In this document: positions 16,280-23,740 of the stretch, one piece after another
Layout of the letters: every line of letters begins with the position of its first letter
Position numbering within the stretch: the first letter of the stretch is position 1
Assembly: GCA_009692155.1 (NCBI GenBank)
Contig: SHZW01000019.1
Location: forward strand, 1 to 38,389
Direction: 5' to 3'
Origin: Nitrospiraceae bacterium
GTDB lineage: Bacteria; Nitrospirota; Nitrospiria; Nitrospirales; Nitrospiraceae
Length of the DNA stretch: 38,389 nt
Position numbers and translations under genes: made by a program
The notes under the pieces: model-generated
What the model was told of the DNA's origin: nothing
Database searches by the model: none
What the model saw: the letters and a program-made list of their open reading frames with translations, nothing else

Positions 16280-16359
16280 TTTTTCTCGTTTATCTGGTTT
16301 GTCTTGTTGATGAGAACTGAACGAACAAACCAGATGAACCAAACGAACGAAACAAACCC
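16279..16359. repeat. intergenic hairpin repeat, GTTTGTCTTGT family, copy 3
   Basis: ATCTGGTTTGT (16292-16302) is a perfect 11-bp inverted match to 16325-16335, and the family core GTTTGTCTTGT is at 16297-16307. As in the other two copies, the T-rich arm comes first and both flanking genes are on the plus strand. The right arm runs straight into the ATG of the TusA-like gene at 16360, leaving no room for a conventional ribosome-binding site. Confidence 0.75.
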
Positions 16360-16605
16360 ATGCTGAAAGCCGATGTGAAACTCGACACCCTGGGGTACTT
16401 CTGCCCCATGCCGATCATCATGACCTCCAAGAAGATCAAGGAACTGACGCTGGGACAGGTGCTGGAAGTGGTGTCCGACGACGAAGGAATCAAGAAGGAT
16501 ATGCCCGCCTGGTGCCAGACCATCGGCCACGAGATGGTCGGTCTCGAAGAAGAAGGCAATGCCGCCGCCCGCGTCTACAAAGCCTTCGTGAGAAAATCCA
16601 AGTAA
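16360..16605 (+). CDS. TusA-family sulfur carrier protein
   Basis: An 81-residue protein with the TusA/SirA fold signature: KLDTLGYFCPMPIIMTSKKI, where the Cys in CPMP carries the persulfide, followed by GQVLEVVSDDEGIKKDMPAWC and a final strand. It would pass sulfur between a donor and acceptors such as DsrE-type proteins in sulfur trafficking, tRNA thiolation or cofactor synthesis. It sits 80 bases after the DsrE-like gene, separated by a hairpin repeat, and is probably in the same transcript. The start codon directly follows the repeat arm and has no visible ribosome-binding site. Confidence 0.93.
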   Translation: MLKADVKLDTLGYFCPMPIIMTSKKIKELTLGQVLEVVSDDEGIKKDMPAWCQTIGHEMVGLEEEGNAAARVYKAFVRKSK

Positions 16606-16671
16606 GCGTATCGCGCGCCCACAAGATATAGATTAGTTCTCAGTAGACCCCACTCCATATTGTGATTTTAA

Positions 16672-16700
16672 TTGACATTCCCGGGAGGGTTTGTTACAGA
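16672..16700 (+). promoter_or_regulatory. promoter upstream of the structured leader
   Basis: A perfect TTGACA at 16672-16677, a 17-base spacer and TACAGA at 16695-16700 preceded by TGT (an extended -10). The surroundings are AT-rich. The transcript would begin near 16707, exactly where the predicted RNA structure starts, and have a leader of about 235 bases. Confidence 0.5.
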
Positions 16701-16707
16701 CATCACT

Positions 16708-16799
16708 CCAAGAGCCTGAAAAGGCTTGGAACCTGGCTTCTCGAGTCCGCACCACAGGCCTGAATCCCCGATAGAGTCGGGGCGATTCAAAGAGGTGCG
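16708..16799 (+). ncRNA. candidate structured RNA leader (riboswitch-like or small RNA)
   Basis: Three helices can be drawn. First, CCA-AG-AGCCT closes a GAAA tetraloop with AGGCT-TGG (16708-16729). Second, CGCACC (16748-16753) pairs with GGTGCG (16794-16799). Third, inside that, TGAAT-CCCCGA (16761-16771) pairs with TCGGGG-(CG)-ATTCA (16777-16789) around a 5-base loop. The element begins at the predicted transcript start and lies about 145 bases before a small unknown gene. I do not recognise a known riboswitch class. The rest of the gap (16800-16943) shows no gene. Confidence 0.45.
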
Positions 16800-16943
16800 A
16801 TGCCTGGAACAGTCAAGTTCAGACGTCCCGCTCGGGCCGCCTCGCGGCGCCGGAGCTTTCTTCGCCGATCCTCTCGTACGCTGCCTGCATCGCTTACCGG
16901 TCAGTTACTGTCCGCACGGCCGCCACAACCAGGAGGTGCGTCC

Positions 16944-17297
16944 ATGAGCTCTCGCGGGCTTGTGCTGAATGAGTACGTGTCGAAAGTTGCCTATCAGGCC
17001 GTCGCCAAAGCCGGCGAGTCGACGCTGCTGCCGATCTTTGACCAGCAGAACGGGGAGCCGGAAGGCGTGCTGGTGGCTTCGTCGCTGGAGCGGATTGTCG
17101 TATGCGGGCGCGAGCAGGCCTTGCTGTCGTTGACGGACATCAAGACCGTGCAGCGCACGATGACCCGCGTGCAGGCGCGCCGGGCGGTCCTCTATGTGCC
17201 GGCGGAGATGATGATCCCCGGCCCTGTCATGTTGCTGGCGACGCTGTCGAAGATCGATGTTGTGAGGATGGCTCCGGCATCCGTGAATCCGTCCTAG
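16944..17297 (+). CDS. small protein of unknown function
   Basis: A 117-residue protein. The ATG at 16944 is chosen because AGGAGG lies about 7 bases upstream; longer in-frame starts would read into the structured leader. Visible segments are EYVSKVAYQAVAKAG, VLVASSLERIVVCGREQALLSL, ARRAVLYVPAEMMIPGP and VMLLATLSKIDVVRM, which suggest a compact alpha/beta fold with one cysteine (C54). No membrane segment or signal peptide. I do not recognise the family. A second small gene follows 53 bases downstream on the same strand, and a candidate regulatory RNA precedes it. Confidence 0.7.
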   Translation: MSSRGLVLNEYVSKVAYQAVAKAGESTLLPIFDQQNGEPEGVLVASSLERIVVCGREQALLSLTDIKTVQRTMTRVQARRAVLYVPAEMMIPGPVMLLATLSKIDVVRMAPASVNPS

Positions 17298-17350
17298 TCC
17301 GTGCCGGTCGGCGTGTCCGCGCATCGAAATCGCTCACCAAGGGGGGCATC

Positions 17351-17692
17351 ATGCTGGGGCCGTTTCTCCTGAAATACCATCATATGTTCGTCGGCGTCGC
17401 AGCGGCCGGCGCTTTCATCCTGTCCAGAAACGGGCGGGCGGCCGATTATGTCGGCGCAAGCGCAGACGACCTGATCGGCACGCTGGGCCGCTTCGCGCAG
17501 CAATCCGACTATCGCTACTTCTGGTTTGTCGACGCCCGCTCAGCCGAGGACGCGGCAAAGATCGAACAGGCCTGGCTGCACCGCTACCGCCCGACGGATA
17601 ATCCGTCCCGTTCGTCCGTTCCTCACGGGACAGGATGGCGCTGCACGACCGAAGGGTGCGCCGCCTGCGCGCTGGCCGGGGCCGCACGCTGA
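17351..17692 (+). CDS. small protein, possibly GIY-YIG-related, with C-terminal cysteines
   Basis: A 113-residue protein starting at the ATG at 17351, supported by AAGGGGGG just upstream. Middle segments YRYFWFVDARSAEDAAKIE and WLHRYRPTDNPSR, and the end GTGWRCTTEGCAACAL, recall small proteins related to GIY-YIG nucleases in which a WxHRYxPxDN segment is followed by a Cys-containing tail; the three cysteines could bind zinc. No catalytic GIY-YIG pair is obvious, so nuclease activity is uncertain. It is probably cotranscribed with the preceding small gene under the structured leader. Confidence 0.6.
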   Translation: MLGPFLLKYHHMFVGVAAAGAFILSRNGRAADYVGASADDLIGTLGRFAQQSDYRYFWFVDARSAEDAAKIEQAWLHRYRPTDNPSRSSVPHGTGWRCTTEGCAACALAGAAR

Positions 17693-17732
17693 CTCTCCCG
17701 CCAGGCTCTTCCCCGCCCCATGCCGACGCGGC

Positions 17733-17762
17733 TTGACCCTGCCGCCGCAATCCTCCTAGCAT
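17733..17762 (+). promoter_or_regulatory. promoter for ftcD, leaderless start
   Basis: TTGACC (17733-17738), an 18-base spacer and TAGCAT (17757-17762). The GTG start of ftcD is at 17769, six bases after the box, and no ribosome-binding site lies between. Transcription is therefore predicted to begin at the start codon. Confidence 0.5.
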
Positions 17763-17768
17763 GCTCTC

Positions 17769-18689
17769 GTGGCCAATCGAATCGTCGAATGCGTGCCGAA
17801 TTTCAGCGAAGGGCGGGATGCCGCGACCGTCCGCGCGCTCACCGAGGCCGTGTGCGCCGTGCCCGGCGTGGTGTTGCTGGACCAGACGATGGATCCCGAC
17901 CACCACCGGGCGGTGCTGACCTTCGCGGGCGCGCCGGAAGCGGTGGCGGAGGCCGCCTTCCACGCGGCGAAGACGGCAGCCGCGCGCATCGATCTTCGTA
18001 CGCACCAGGGAGTGCACCCGCGCGTCGGCGCGACCGACGTCGTCCCGTTCGTGCCGATCCGCGATGTGACCATGCGCGAGTGCGTCGAATTGGCCCGAGC
18101 GGTCGGCCGCCGGATCGGGGAGGAACTGAAGATTCCGGTGTTTCTCTACGAACAGGCAGCGACACATCCCGCGCATGCGAACCTGTCCGATGTCCGGCGC
18201 GGAGGATTGCCGGGGCTCGCGGCCCGCATGGCGGACGATCCGGCCTGGACGCCTGATTTCGGCCCGCGCCGGTTGCATCCGACCGCCGGGGCCACGGCGG
18301 TCGGCGCGAGGCGGATACTGGTCGCGTTCAACGTCAATCTCGCAACCAACGATCTCGACATCGCCAACGCCATCGCGAAAATTGTGCGGCAATCGAGCGG
18401 GGGTCTCGCGCACGTGAAGGCCATCGGGGTGCCGCTGGCCGGCCGCGGGCACGTGCAGGTGGCCATGAATCTCGTGAATATCGACGACACGCCGGTCCAC
18501 GTCGCCTTCGAGGCGGTCCGCCGCGAGGCCGGGCAGCGCGGCGTGCAGGTGGCCGGCAGCGAATTGATCGGGTTGGTGCCCCGGCAGGCGGTGGCGCAGG
18601 CTCGGACAGCCGGCATCCAAATCGACTCGTTCGACCCATCCAAAATACTCGAAACGAGGCTTGAGCAGGCCGGTTTCGGAGGCGCCTAG
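17769..18689 (+). CDS. ftcD: glutamate formimidoyltransferase
   Basis: A 306-residue cytoplasmic enzyme matching the formiminotransferase part of FTCD. It transfers a formimino group from N-formimino-glutamate to tetrahydrofolate in histidine breakdown, or the related formyl transfer. Landmarks: RIVECVPNFSEGRD at the start, DPDHHRAVLTFAG, THQGVHPRVGATDVVPFVP, VFLYEQAA, GPRRLHPTAGATAVGAR, FNVNLATNDLDIANAIAKIVR and GRGHVQVAMNLVN. The cyclodeaminase domain of the animal enzyme is absent, as usual in bacteria. No other hut genes are in the window, so the link to histidine degradation is not shown by context. It appears to have a leaderless GTG start. Confidence 0.95.
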   Translation: MANRIVECVPNFSEGRDAATVRALTEAVCAVPGVVLLDQTMDPDHHRAVLTFAGAPEAVAEAAFHAAKTAAARIDLRTHQGVHPRVGATDVVPFVPIRDVTMRECVELARAVGRRIGEELKIPVFLYEQAATHPAHANLSDVRRGGLPGLAARMADDPAWTPDFGPRRLHPTAGATAVGARRILVAFNVNLATNDLDIANAIAKIVRQSSGGLAHVKAIGVPLAGRGHVQVAMNLVNIDDTPVHVAFEAVRREAGQRGVQVAGSELIGLVPRQAVAQARTAGIQIDSFDPSKILETRLEQAGFGGA

Positions 18690-18693
18690 AGTC

Positions 18694-18723
18694 TTGTAGA
18701 ATGTCGGGGGGCTGTGCTACACT
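18694..18723 (+). promoter_or_regulatory. rpsU promoter
   Basis: TTGTAG (18694-18699), an 18-base spacer and TACACT (18718-18723) preceded by TGC, giving an extended -10. The leader to the ATG at 18777 would be about 47 bases and contains the near-palindrome ACGTAATAGGACGTACG. Confidence 0.55.
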
Positions 18724-18776
18724 TCCGCGCTGTTAGCGATCCAAAACATCTTACGTAATAGGACGTACGCGAGCGC

Positions 18777-18971
18777 ATGGAAATCAAGGTTTTCAACAAC
18801 AACGTCGAAAAGGCCCTGAAGGTCGCCAAGAAGAAGCTGGCGGGCGAGGGGTTATTTCGGGAACTGAAACGGCGCCGATATTACGAGAAGCCCAGCATCC
18901 GGAAGAAAGCCAAGCTGCGCGAGGCGCAACGGCGCCGGCAGAAGTGGCTCTCCAAGCGCCGGATGGACTAG
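18777..18971 (+). CDS. rpsU: 30S ribosomal protein S21
   Basis: A 64-residue basic protein with the S21 pattern: VFNNNVEKALKVAKKKLAGEG, FRELKRRRYYEKPSIRKKAK and a very basic tail LREAQRRRQKWLSKRR. It is a component of the small ribosomal subunit involved in start-site selection. It stands alone rather than next to dnaG and rpoD, and has its own promoter. An inverted repeat AGTCGG/CCGACT (18970-18975, 18988-18993) directly after the stop codon might serve as a weak end signal. Confidence 0.97.
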   Translation: MEIKVFNNNVEKALKVAKKKLAGEGLFRELKRRRYYEKPSIRKKAKLREAQRRRQKWLSKRRMD

Positions 18972-18996
18972 TCGGTCTTTCCACCCTCCGACTCTC

Positions 18997-19025
18997 TTGA
19001 CTCCTCAGCCCCATTTCCGTAAGTA
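18997..19025 (+). promoter_or_regulatory. nth promoter, leaderless start
   Basis: TTGACT (18997-19002), a 17-base spacer and TAAGTA (19020-19025). The ATG of nth is at 19032, six bases after the box, with no ribosome-binding site. A leaderless transcript is predicted. Confidence 0.5.
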
Positions 19026-19031
19026 ACGCGC

Positions 19032-19688
19032 ATGCGCGCGTCCGAGATTCATTCCGCCATTCGGATTTTGCGGAAAGAAATACGTCAATGGCAGGAACCC
19101 ATCCTGGGCGTCGTTGCCAAAGAATCCCATGATCCCTTCCGTGTCCTGATTGCCTGCGTCCTGAGTCTTCGCACCAAAGACAAAACGACGGCCGAAGCCA
19201 GCCGGCGGCTCTTCGCGCTGGCGCATACGCCGCGCACGATGCTCGCGCTGCCGCTGCGCCGGATCGAAAAGGCCATCTACCCGGTCGGGTTCTACCGGAA
19301 CAAGGCCAGACAGATCAAAGACATCTGCCGGCGGCTGCTATCGCACTATGACGGACGGGTCCCGGATTCGATCGATGAGCTGCTGACCTTCAATGGAGTA
19401 GGCCGGAAGACGGCGAATCTGACGGTGACGGTCGGTTACAACAAGCCCGGCATCTGCGTGGACATTCACGTCCACCGGATCAGCAACCGTTGGGGCTATG
19501 TGAAGACCACGAAGCCGGAGGAAACCGAAGAGGCCCTCCGCAAGAAACTCCCGAAGCAGTACTGGATCACCTACAACGATCTGCTCGTGCCCTACGGGCA
19601 GAACCTCTGCCAGCCGGTCTCGCCATGGTGCAGCAAGTGCAAACTGATCAAGTATTGCGATCAGGCGGGAGTGACGCGCTCGCGCTAG
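19032..19688 (+). CDS. nth: endonuclease III
   Basis: A 218-residue base-excision-repair DNA glycosylase/AP lyase for oxidised pyrimidines. The helix-hairpin-helix FNGVGRKTAN holds the catalytic Lys at K126, and the catalytic Asp is D144 in ICVDIHVHRISNR. The iron-sulfur loop has four cysteines (C193, C200, C203, C209) with the canonical C-x6-C-x2-C-x5-C spacing. The early segment LLSLRTKD-like (VLSLRTKDKTT) matches the family. All catalytic residues are present. The last 4 bases overlap the end of the convergent DsrE-family gene. Confidence 0.95.
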   Translation: MRASEIHSAIRILRKEIRQWQEPILGVVAKESHDPFRVLIACVLSLRTKDKTTAEASRRLFALAHTPRTMLALPLRRIEKAIYPVGFYRNKARQIKDICRRLLSHYDGRVPDSIDELLTFNGVGRKTANLTVTVGYNKPGICVDIHVHRISNRWGYVKTTKPEETEEALRKKLPKQYWITYNDLLVPYGQNLCQPVSPWCSKCKLIKYCDQAGVTRSR

Positions 19689-20104
19689 ATAAACAGAGTC
19701 GTCTCAGCGCCTGCAGTAAGGGAGAGGATGGCCGGCAGCCCCATCACCTCGTCCACGTTTTTGGCCACCGCGTCCGGGTCTACGCCCATATACTCGAGGC
19801 CGGCACTGCAGGCCACCATGCGGAAGTGGCCGACCTGCTTCGCCTCCGCGAACATCTCAGAAATCTTCGGCACCTTTTTTTCTTTCAGCAGGCGCGCGAC
19901 TTCCTTGCCGTCGATCTGATGCTCCGGCGAGAAGTCCATCTCGTCGATCCGCCCCTCGGCCAGCTTCTTGATCGTCCAGAACAGCAGGACGACCGTGACC
20001 TGCTTGCCCATGGCGGCCGCAGTCAGGCCGAGGGTGGCCACCTGATGCAATTTGTCGTAGGTGGAGTTGTGCGCAAAGATGATGAAACGGTGTTTTTGGC
20101 TCAT
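19685..20104 (-). CDS. DsrE family protein
   Basis: A 139-residue protein with the DsrE/F-like alpha/beta fold: HRFIIFAHNSTYDKLHQVATLGLTA at the start, GKQVTVVLLFW, then FRMVACSAGLEYMGVD with the conserved Cys and a C-terminal LSLTAGAETTLFI. It lacks the long insertion of the other DsrE-like protein (15.7 kb). A sulfur-transfer or redox role is likely from the family. It is transcribed alone toward nth; the 3' ends overlap by 4 bases. The -10 box TATAAT lies about 27 bases before the start codon. Confidence 0.9.
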   Translation of the reverse strand: MSQKHRFIIFAHNSTYDKLHQVATLGLTAAAMGKQVTVVLLFWTIKKLAEGRIDEMDFSPEHQIDGKEVARLLKEKKVPKISEMFAEAKQVGHFRMVACSAGLEYMGVDPDAVAKNVDEVMGLPAILSLTAGAETTLFI

Positions 20105-20130
20105 GGCGGCGCGCTCACAAGAGTGGGTGG

Positions 20131-20159
20131 ATTATAGCGCCAGGGGGGCGGGGCAACAA
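20131..20159 (-). promoter_or_regulatory. promoter of the 139-residue DsrE gene
   Basis: On the minus strand: TTGTTG (20159-20154), a 17-base spacer and a perfect TATAAT (20136-20131). The leader would be about 20 bases and holds no clear ribosome-binding site. Confidence 0.55.
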
Positions 20160-20173
20160 GCAGGATAGTCCTG

Positions 20174-20530
20174 TCATTTCTTTTTGAGTTTGCCCTGGGC
20201 CTTCACGCTGTTCACGAAGGCGTCGATCGCCGCGTTGACTTCGTCCGCGGTCATGGCACGGTCGTGCGTCTCGCTTTCGTCCACAAGGTAGACGTCCTTG
20301 TCCTTTTCCTGTCGGATGATGACGGTGTTTTCCGGCGTCACCTCGATCATCATGAACCATTCCTTGTCGCCTTTTTTGATCACGGCCTCCTTGCCGAGGC
20401 CTTTTTTCATGATGTCCACCTGGTAGTCGCCGCCGGACGGCTCGGCCGGCAGGGCGGGAACGGCCCAGGCCAATGCGACGATCAGGACTGGAACCGAAAG
20501 CGTGAGCACACGATGCGCGGCGCGACTCAT
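20174..20530 (-). CDS. small periplasmic protein of unknown function
   Basis: A 118-residue protein with a signal peptide (VLTLSVPVLIVALAWAVPALPA, cleavage near residue 29). The mature part has strands YQVDIMKKGLGKEAVIKKGDKEW and EVTPENTVIIRQEKDKDVYL, then a helix DRAMTADEVNAAIDAFVNSVK and a Lys-rich end. No cysteines and no known motif. A GGAGG ribosome-binding site supports the ATG at 20530. It is followed by the DsrE-family gene on the same strand, which has its own promoter. Confidence 0.75.
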   Translation of the reverse strand: MSRAAHRVLTLSVPVLIVALAWAVPALPAEPSGGDYQVDIMKKGLGKEAVIKKGDKEWFMMIEVTPENTVIIRQEKDKDVYLVDESETHDRAMTADEVNAAIDAFVNSVKAQGKLKKK

Positions 20531-20557
20531 GGCGGGCCTCCGAGGATAGTGCGGCTG

Positions 20558-20586
20558 ATTATAGCGCAGCCCGCATCCTGCGTAAA
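20558..20586 (-). promoter_or_regulatory. promoter of the small periplasmic protein gene
   Basis: On the minus strand: TTTACG (20586-20581), a 17-base spacer and a perfect TATAAT (20563-20558). The leader would be about 20 bases and includes GGAGG before the ATG at 20530. Confidence 0.6.
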
Positions 20587-20603
20587 TGAACAGATCGGGG
20601 CCT

Positions 20604-20632
20604 TTGCCTTTTCACCTGTGCCTTGTTACGAT
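20604..20632 (+). promoter_or_regulatory. promoter for the PGPGW gene, leaderless start
   Basis: TTGCCT (20604-20609), a 17-base spacer and TACGAT (20627-20632) preceded by TGT, an extended -10. The ATG is at 20641, eight bases after the box, without a ribosome-binding site, so the transcript should begin at or next to the start codon. Confidence 0.5.
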
Positions 20633-20640
20633 GCCGCGCG

Positions 20641-21072
20641 ATGGACGCCCTGATCGCACAAGCGGACGCGCTATTCACGAAAAACGTGCTGATCGGTTTA
20701 ACCATCGCGTCGGTTGTCTTCTTTGTCGGCACGCTCATCGCCATTCCGTTCATTTTGCTCCGTCTGCCGCCGCACTATTTCGACGAACGGCATCCCCGTC
20801 ACTGGATGCCGGATCGCCATCCGGCCCTGCGGCTGGTTGGCCTCATTGCGAAAAACGCCGTCGGGGTCGTGTTTCTGGCGGTCGGCATCGCACTGTTGTT
20901 TCTGCCCGGACAGGGCATTCTCACGATCCTGCTCGGCATCTCACTGATGGATTTTCCCGGCAAGCGGTATTGCGAACGCAAGATCGTCGGGCAACCGACC
21001 GTGCTGAAGGCGATCAATGCTTTACGCGCCAAATACGAGAAACCGCCGCTCACGGTCATCGGCGATCCATAG
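20641..21072 (+). CDS. PGPGW-family transmembrane protein
   Basis: A 143-residue inner-membrane protein with two or three hydrophobic helices: LIGLTIASVVFFVGTLIAI, NAVGVVFLAVGIALLFLPG and GILTILLGISLMDFPG. The LFLPGQGILTILLGISLMDFPGK region matches the conserved PGPGW-type segment of this family; function unknown. A cytoplasmic tail with the segment RYCERKIVGQPTVLKAIN follows. It begins directly after a promoter and is followed 7 bases later by polA, so the two are probably cotranscribed. Confidence 0.85.
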   Translation: MDALIAQADALFTKNVLIGLTIASVVFFVGTLIAIPFILLRLPPHYFDERHPRHWMPDRHPALRLVGLIAKNAVGVVFLAVGIALLFLPGQGILTILLGISLMDFPGKRYCERKIVGQPTVLKAINALRAKYEKPPLTVIGDP

Positions 21073-21079
21073 GGTAGTC

Positions 21080-23740
21080 ATGCCAACATCCCGCCGCACC
21101 TGTTACCTGATCGACGGCAGCGCCTACATCTACCGCGCCTTCTTCGGGCTTCCCGCGCTGTCCAACTCCAAAGGGCTCCAGACCAACGCGGTCTACGGCT
21201 TCACGACGATGCTCATGAAGATTCTGCGCGAGCGGAAACCGGACTGTCTCGCCATCACATTTGACGAAAAGGGGCCGACGCACCGCCACGAGGAGTTCAA
21301 GGAGTATAAAGCCCACCGGCCGCCCATGCCCGACGACATGCAGGCGCAGATTCCGTACATCCACAGGGTCGTCGAGGCGTTCGGCATTCCCGTCATACGG
21401 AAACAGGGCTACGAAGCGGACGATCTGATCGGCACGCTGGCGCGCCAGGCGGAAGCGGCGGGTTGCGAGGTGATCATCGTCACGGGCGACAAGGACATGC
21501 TGCAGCTCGTCACGCAGGCCGTCCGGATCTACGATCCCATGAAGGACAAATGGCTCGGCGAGGCGGAGTGCCGCGAGAAGTTCGGCGTGGAGCCGGCGCG
21601 GGTCGTCGAGATCATGGGGCTGATGGGCGACACCACCGACAACATTCCCGGCGTCAAGGGCATCGGCGGGAAGACCGCCATGAAATTGATCGAGGAGTTC
21701 GGCACGATCGAGAACGTATTGAAACAGGTGGACGAGGTGAAGCCGCCACGGACCAAGGCGTTGCTCATGGAACAGGCCGAGCAGGCGCGGCTGAGCCGGA
21801 AGCTCGCCACCATTCAGACCGACTGCCCGGTTTCATTCGACGCGCAGGCGTTCACCACGCATCCGCCCGATCCGGAACGGCTCGCGCCCTTGCTGCGCGA
21901 ACTGGAATTTTCGACGCTGCTCAAGAACATTCAAGCGGCGTCCGGATCGGCGCCGGCCGGTGAGGCGCTGGGCGGCGGGGTCGAAACCATCAAGGACGAA
22001 AAATCCGCCAAGCGCTTTGCCGACCATTCAGTGAAGGAAAAACTCGTCGGCCTGCATGTCGTGTTGGAGGGAACGGGCGTCAGCGCCGAGGTGCGCGGCC
22101 TCGCGTTGAGCACGCCGGACGGTACGACAGTCTTCGCGGCGCGGTTGTTCGGCCCGCTGAAGGATCTGCTCGCCGATCGCACAGTTCTCAAGGCTTCGCA
22201 CGATCTCAAGCCGGCGTTGCTCGCGCTGCACCGGGTCGGCGCGGACGATGTGGCGCCGGCGTTCGACACAATGATCGCGGCCTACCTGCTCAATCCCAAC
22301 CGGCGCGGTCATGCCCTGGACTCTGTGGCGCTGGAGGTGCTTGGTTATCAGTTGGGAACGGGGCAGGCGGAGCAGCCGAAGGAAGAGCCGGCCGATCTGT
22401 TTGGATCGTCCGATGCAGCAGTGACTGCCGTACCGAAGGCTGCTGAAGCAGCCGCCGTCACAGTCAGGCTTGTGCCGGTGCTGAGGGAGCGGCTGGAAGA
22501 GCAGGGAAGCCTGAAGCTGTTCGACGAGGTTGAGATGCCTCTCGTGCCGGTGCTGGCCGAAATCGAACGCAACGGATTCGGCCTCGACATTAAGGCGCTC
22601 AATGAGCAGAGCAAGGAACTGGAACGCGAACTGGAACATCTCATGGGCAACATTGTGCGGCTCGCCGGCCAGGAGTTCAACGTCAATTCGCCCAAGCAGC
22701 TCGCGACAGTCCTGTTCGAAAAGCTGGGCTTGAAGCCGCTCCGAAAAACCAAGACCGGCTATTCGACGGACGAAGATACGCTCACGCAACTGGCGGCGCA
22801 GCACGAATTGCCCGCGCAGATTCTGAACTACCGTTCGTTGAGCAAGCTCAAGTCCACCTATGTGGATGCGTTTCCCGCGCTGGTGCATCCTGACACGGGC
22901 CGCCTGCACACGTCGCTCAACCAGACCGTCGCGGCGACTGGGCGGCTGTCGTCCACCGAGCCGAATCTGCAGAACATCCCGATTAAGGGCGAGCACGGCT
23001 TCCGCATCCGCGAGGCCTTTGTGGCGTCCAAAGGCCACACGCTCCTCTGCGCCGATTACAGCCAGATCGAGCCGCGTATCCTGGCGCATCTGTCGGACGA
23101 TCAGAAGCTCAAGAAGGTCTTCGAGCGTGGAGAAGATATCCACACGGCAACCGCCGCCGAGATTTTCAAGCTGTCGCCTGAGCTAATCATGAAGGAAATG
23201 CGCCGCGTAGCCAAGACCGTCGTGTTCGGCATCGTCTACGGCATCAGCCCCTTCGGCCTCTCGCAAAACATCGGCGTCTCACAGGCCGATGCGAAGAAAT
23301 ACATCGATACCTACTTTGAGCGGTACGCGGGCGTGAAAGCGTTTATAGACAAGACGATCGAGCAGGCGAAAAAGCAGGGCTACGTGACGACCATCCTGGG
23401 CCGCCGCCGGCCAATCCCTGAATTGCAAAGCTCCGATCCGGCGCAGCGAGGATTCGGCGAGCGCATGGCTGTGAACAGCCCGATCCAGGGCTCGGCAGCG
23501 GACCTCATCAAAGTGGCGATGATTTCCGTGCTCAAAAAACTCCACGCCGAATTGCCGACCACGAAAATGATTCTCCAAGTGCATGACGAATTAATCTTCG
23601 AGGTACCGGAGAAGGATGTGGAGAAAGCCAAACGGCTGGTGAAGACCGAGATGGAAGTGACGGGGGCGAAGCTGGGCCTCTCCGTGCCGCTCAAAGTTGA
23701 TCTCGGTGTTGGTCACAACTGGCGCAAGGCGCATCCATAA
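21080..23740 (+). CDS. polA: DNA polymerase I
   Basis: An 886-residue family A polymerase for Okazaki-fragment processing and repair. The 5'-3' exonuclease domain starts LIDGSAYIYRAFFGL and includes TGDKDMLQL and GDTTDNIPGVKGIGGKTA. The polymerase domain has motif A with D659 (CADYSQIEPR), motif B with K712 (KTVVFGIVYG) and motif C with D836 (QVHDELIFE). The central 3'-5' exonuclease domain has lost its acidic residues: the DTET position reads VVLEG, motif II reads HDLKPALL, and the last motif has no Asp. Proofreading is therefore absent, as in Taq-type enzymes. The ATG at 21080 begins 7 bases after the PGPGW gene. Confidence 0.97.
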   Translation: MPTSRRTCYLIDGSAYIYRAFFGLPALSNSKGLQTNAVYGFTTMLMKILRERKPDCLAITFDEKGPTHRHEEFKEYKAHRPPMPDDMQAQIPYIHRVVEAFGIPVIRKQGYEADDLIGTLARQAEAAGCEVIIVTGDKDMLQLVTQAVRIYDPMKDKWLGEAECREKFGVEPARVVEIMGLMGDTTDNIPGVKGIGGKTAMKLIEEFGTIENVLKQVDEVKPPRTKALLMEQAEQARLSRKLATIQTDCPVSFDAQAFTTHPPDPERLAPLLRELEFSTLLKNIQAASGSAPAGEALGGGVETIKDEKSAKRFADHSVKEKLVGLHVVLEGTGVSAEVRGLALSTPDGTTVFAARLFGPLKDLLADRTVLKASHDLKPALLALHRVGADDVAPAFDTMIAAYLLNPNRRGHALDSVALEVLGYQLGTGQAEQPKEEPADLFGSSDAAVTAVPKAAEAAAVTVRLVPVLRERLEEQGSLKLFDEVEMPLVPVLAEIERNGFGLDIKALNEQSKELERELEHLMGNIVRLAGQEFNVNSPKQLATVLFEKLGLKPLRKTKTGYSTDEDTLTQLAAQHELPAQILNYRSLSKLKSTYVDAFPALVHPDTGRLHTSLNQTVAATGRLSSTEPNLQNIPIKGEHGFRIREAFVASKGHTLLCADYSQIEPRILAHLSDDQKLKKVFERGEDIHTATAAEIFKLSPELIMKEMRRVAKTVVFGIVYGISPFGLSQNIGVSQADAKKYIDTYFERYAGVKAFIDKTIEQAKKQGYVTTILGRRRPIPELQSSDPAQRGFGERMAVNSPIQGSAADLIKVAMISVLKKLHAELPTTKMILQVHDELIFEVPEKDVEKAKRLVKTEMEVTGAKLGLSVPLKVDLGVGHNWRKAHP

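Noticed and set aside
16708-16799. The structured leader as a c-di-GMP or cobalamin riboswitch or a tRNA
   Set aside because: It has a GAAA tetraloop hairpin, but the conserved sequence blocks of those classes, a cloverleaf and a CCA end are absent.
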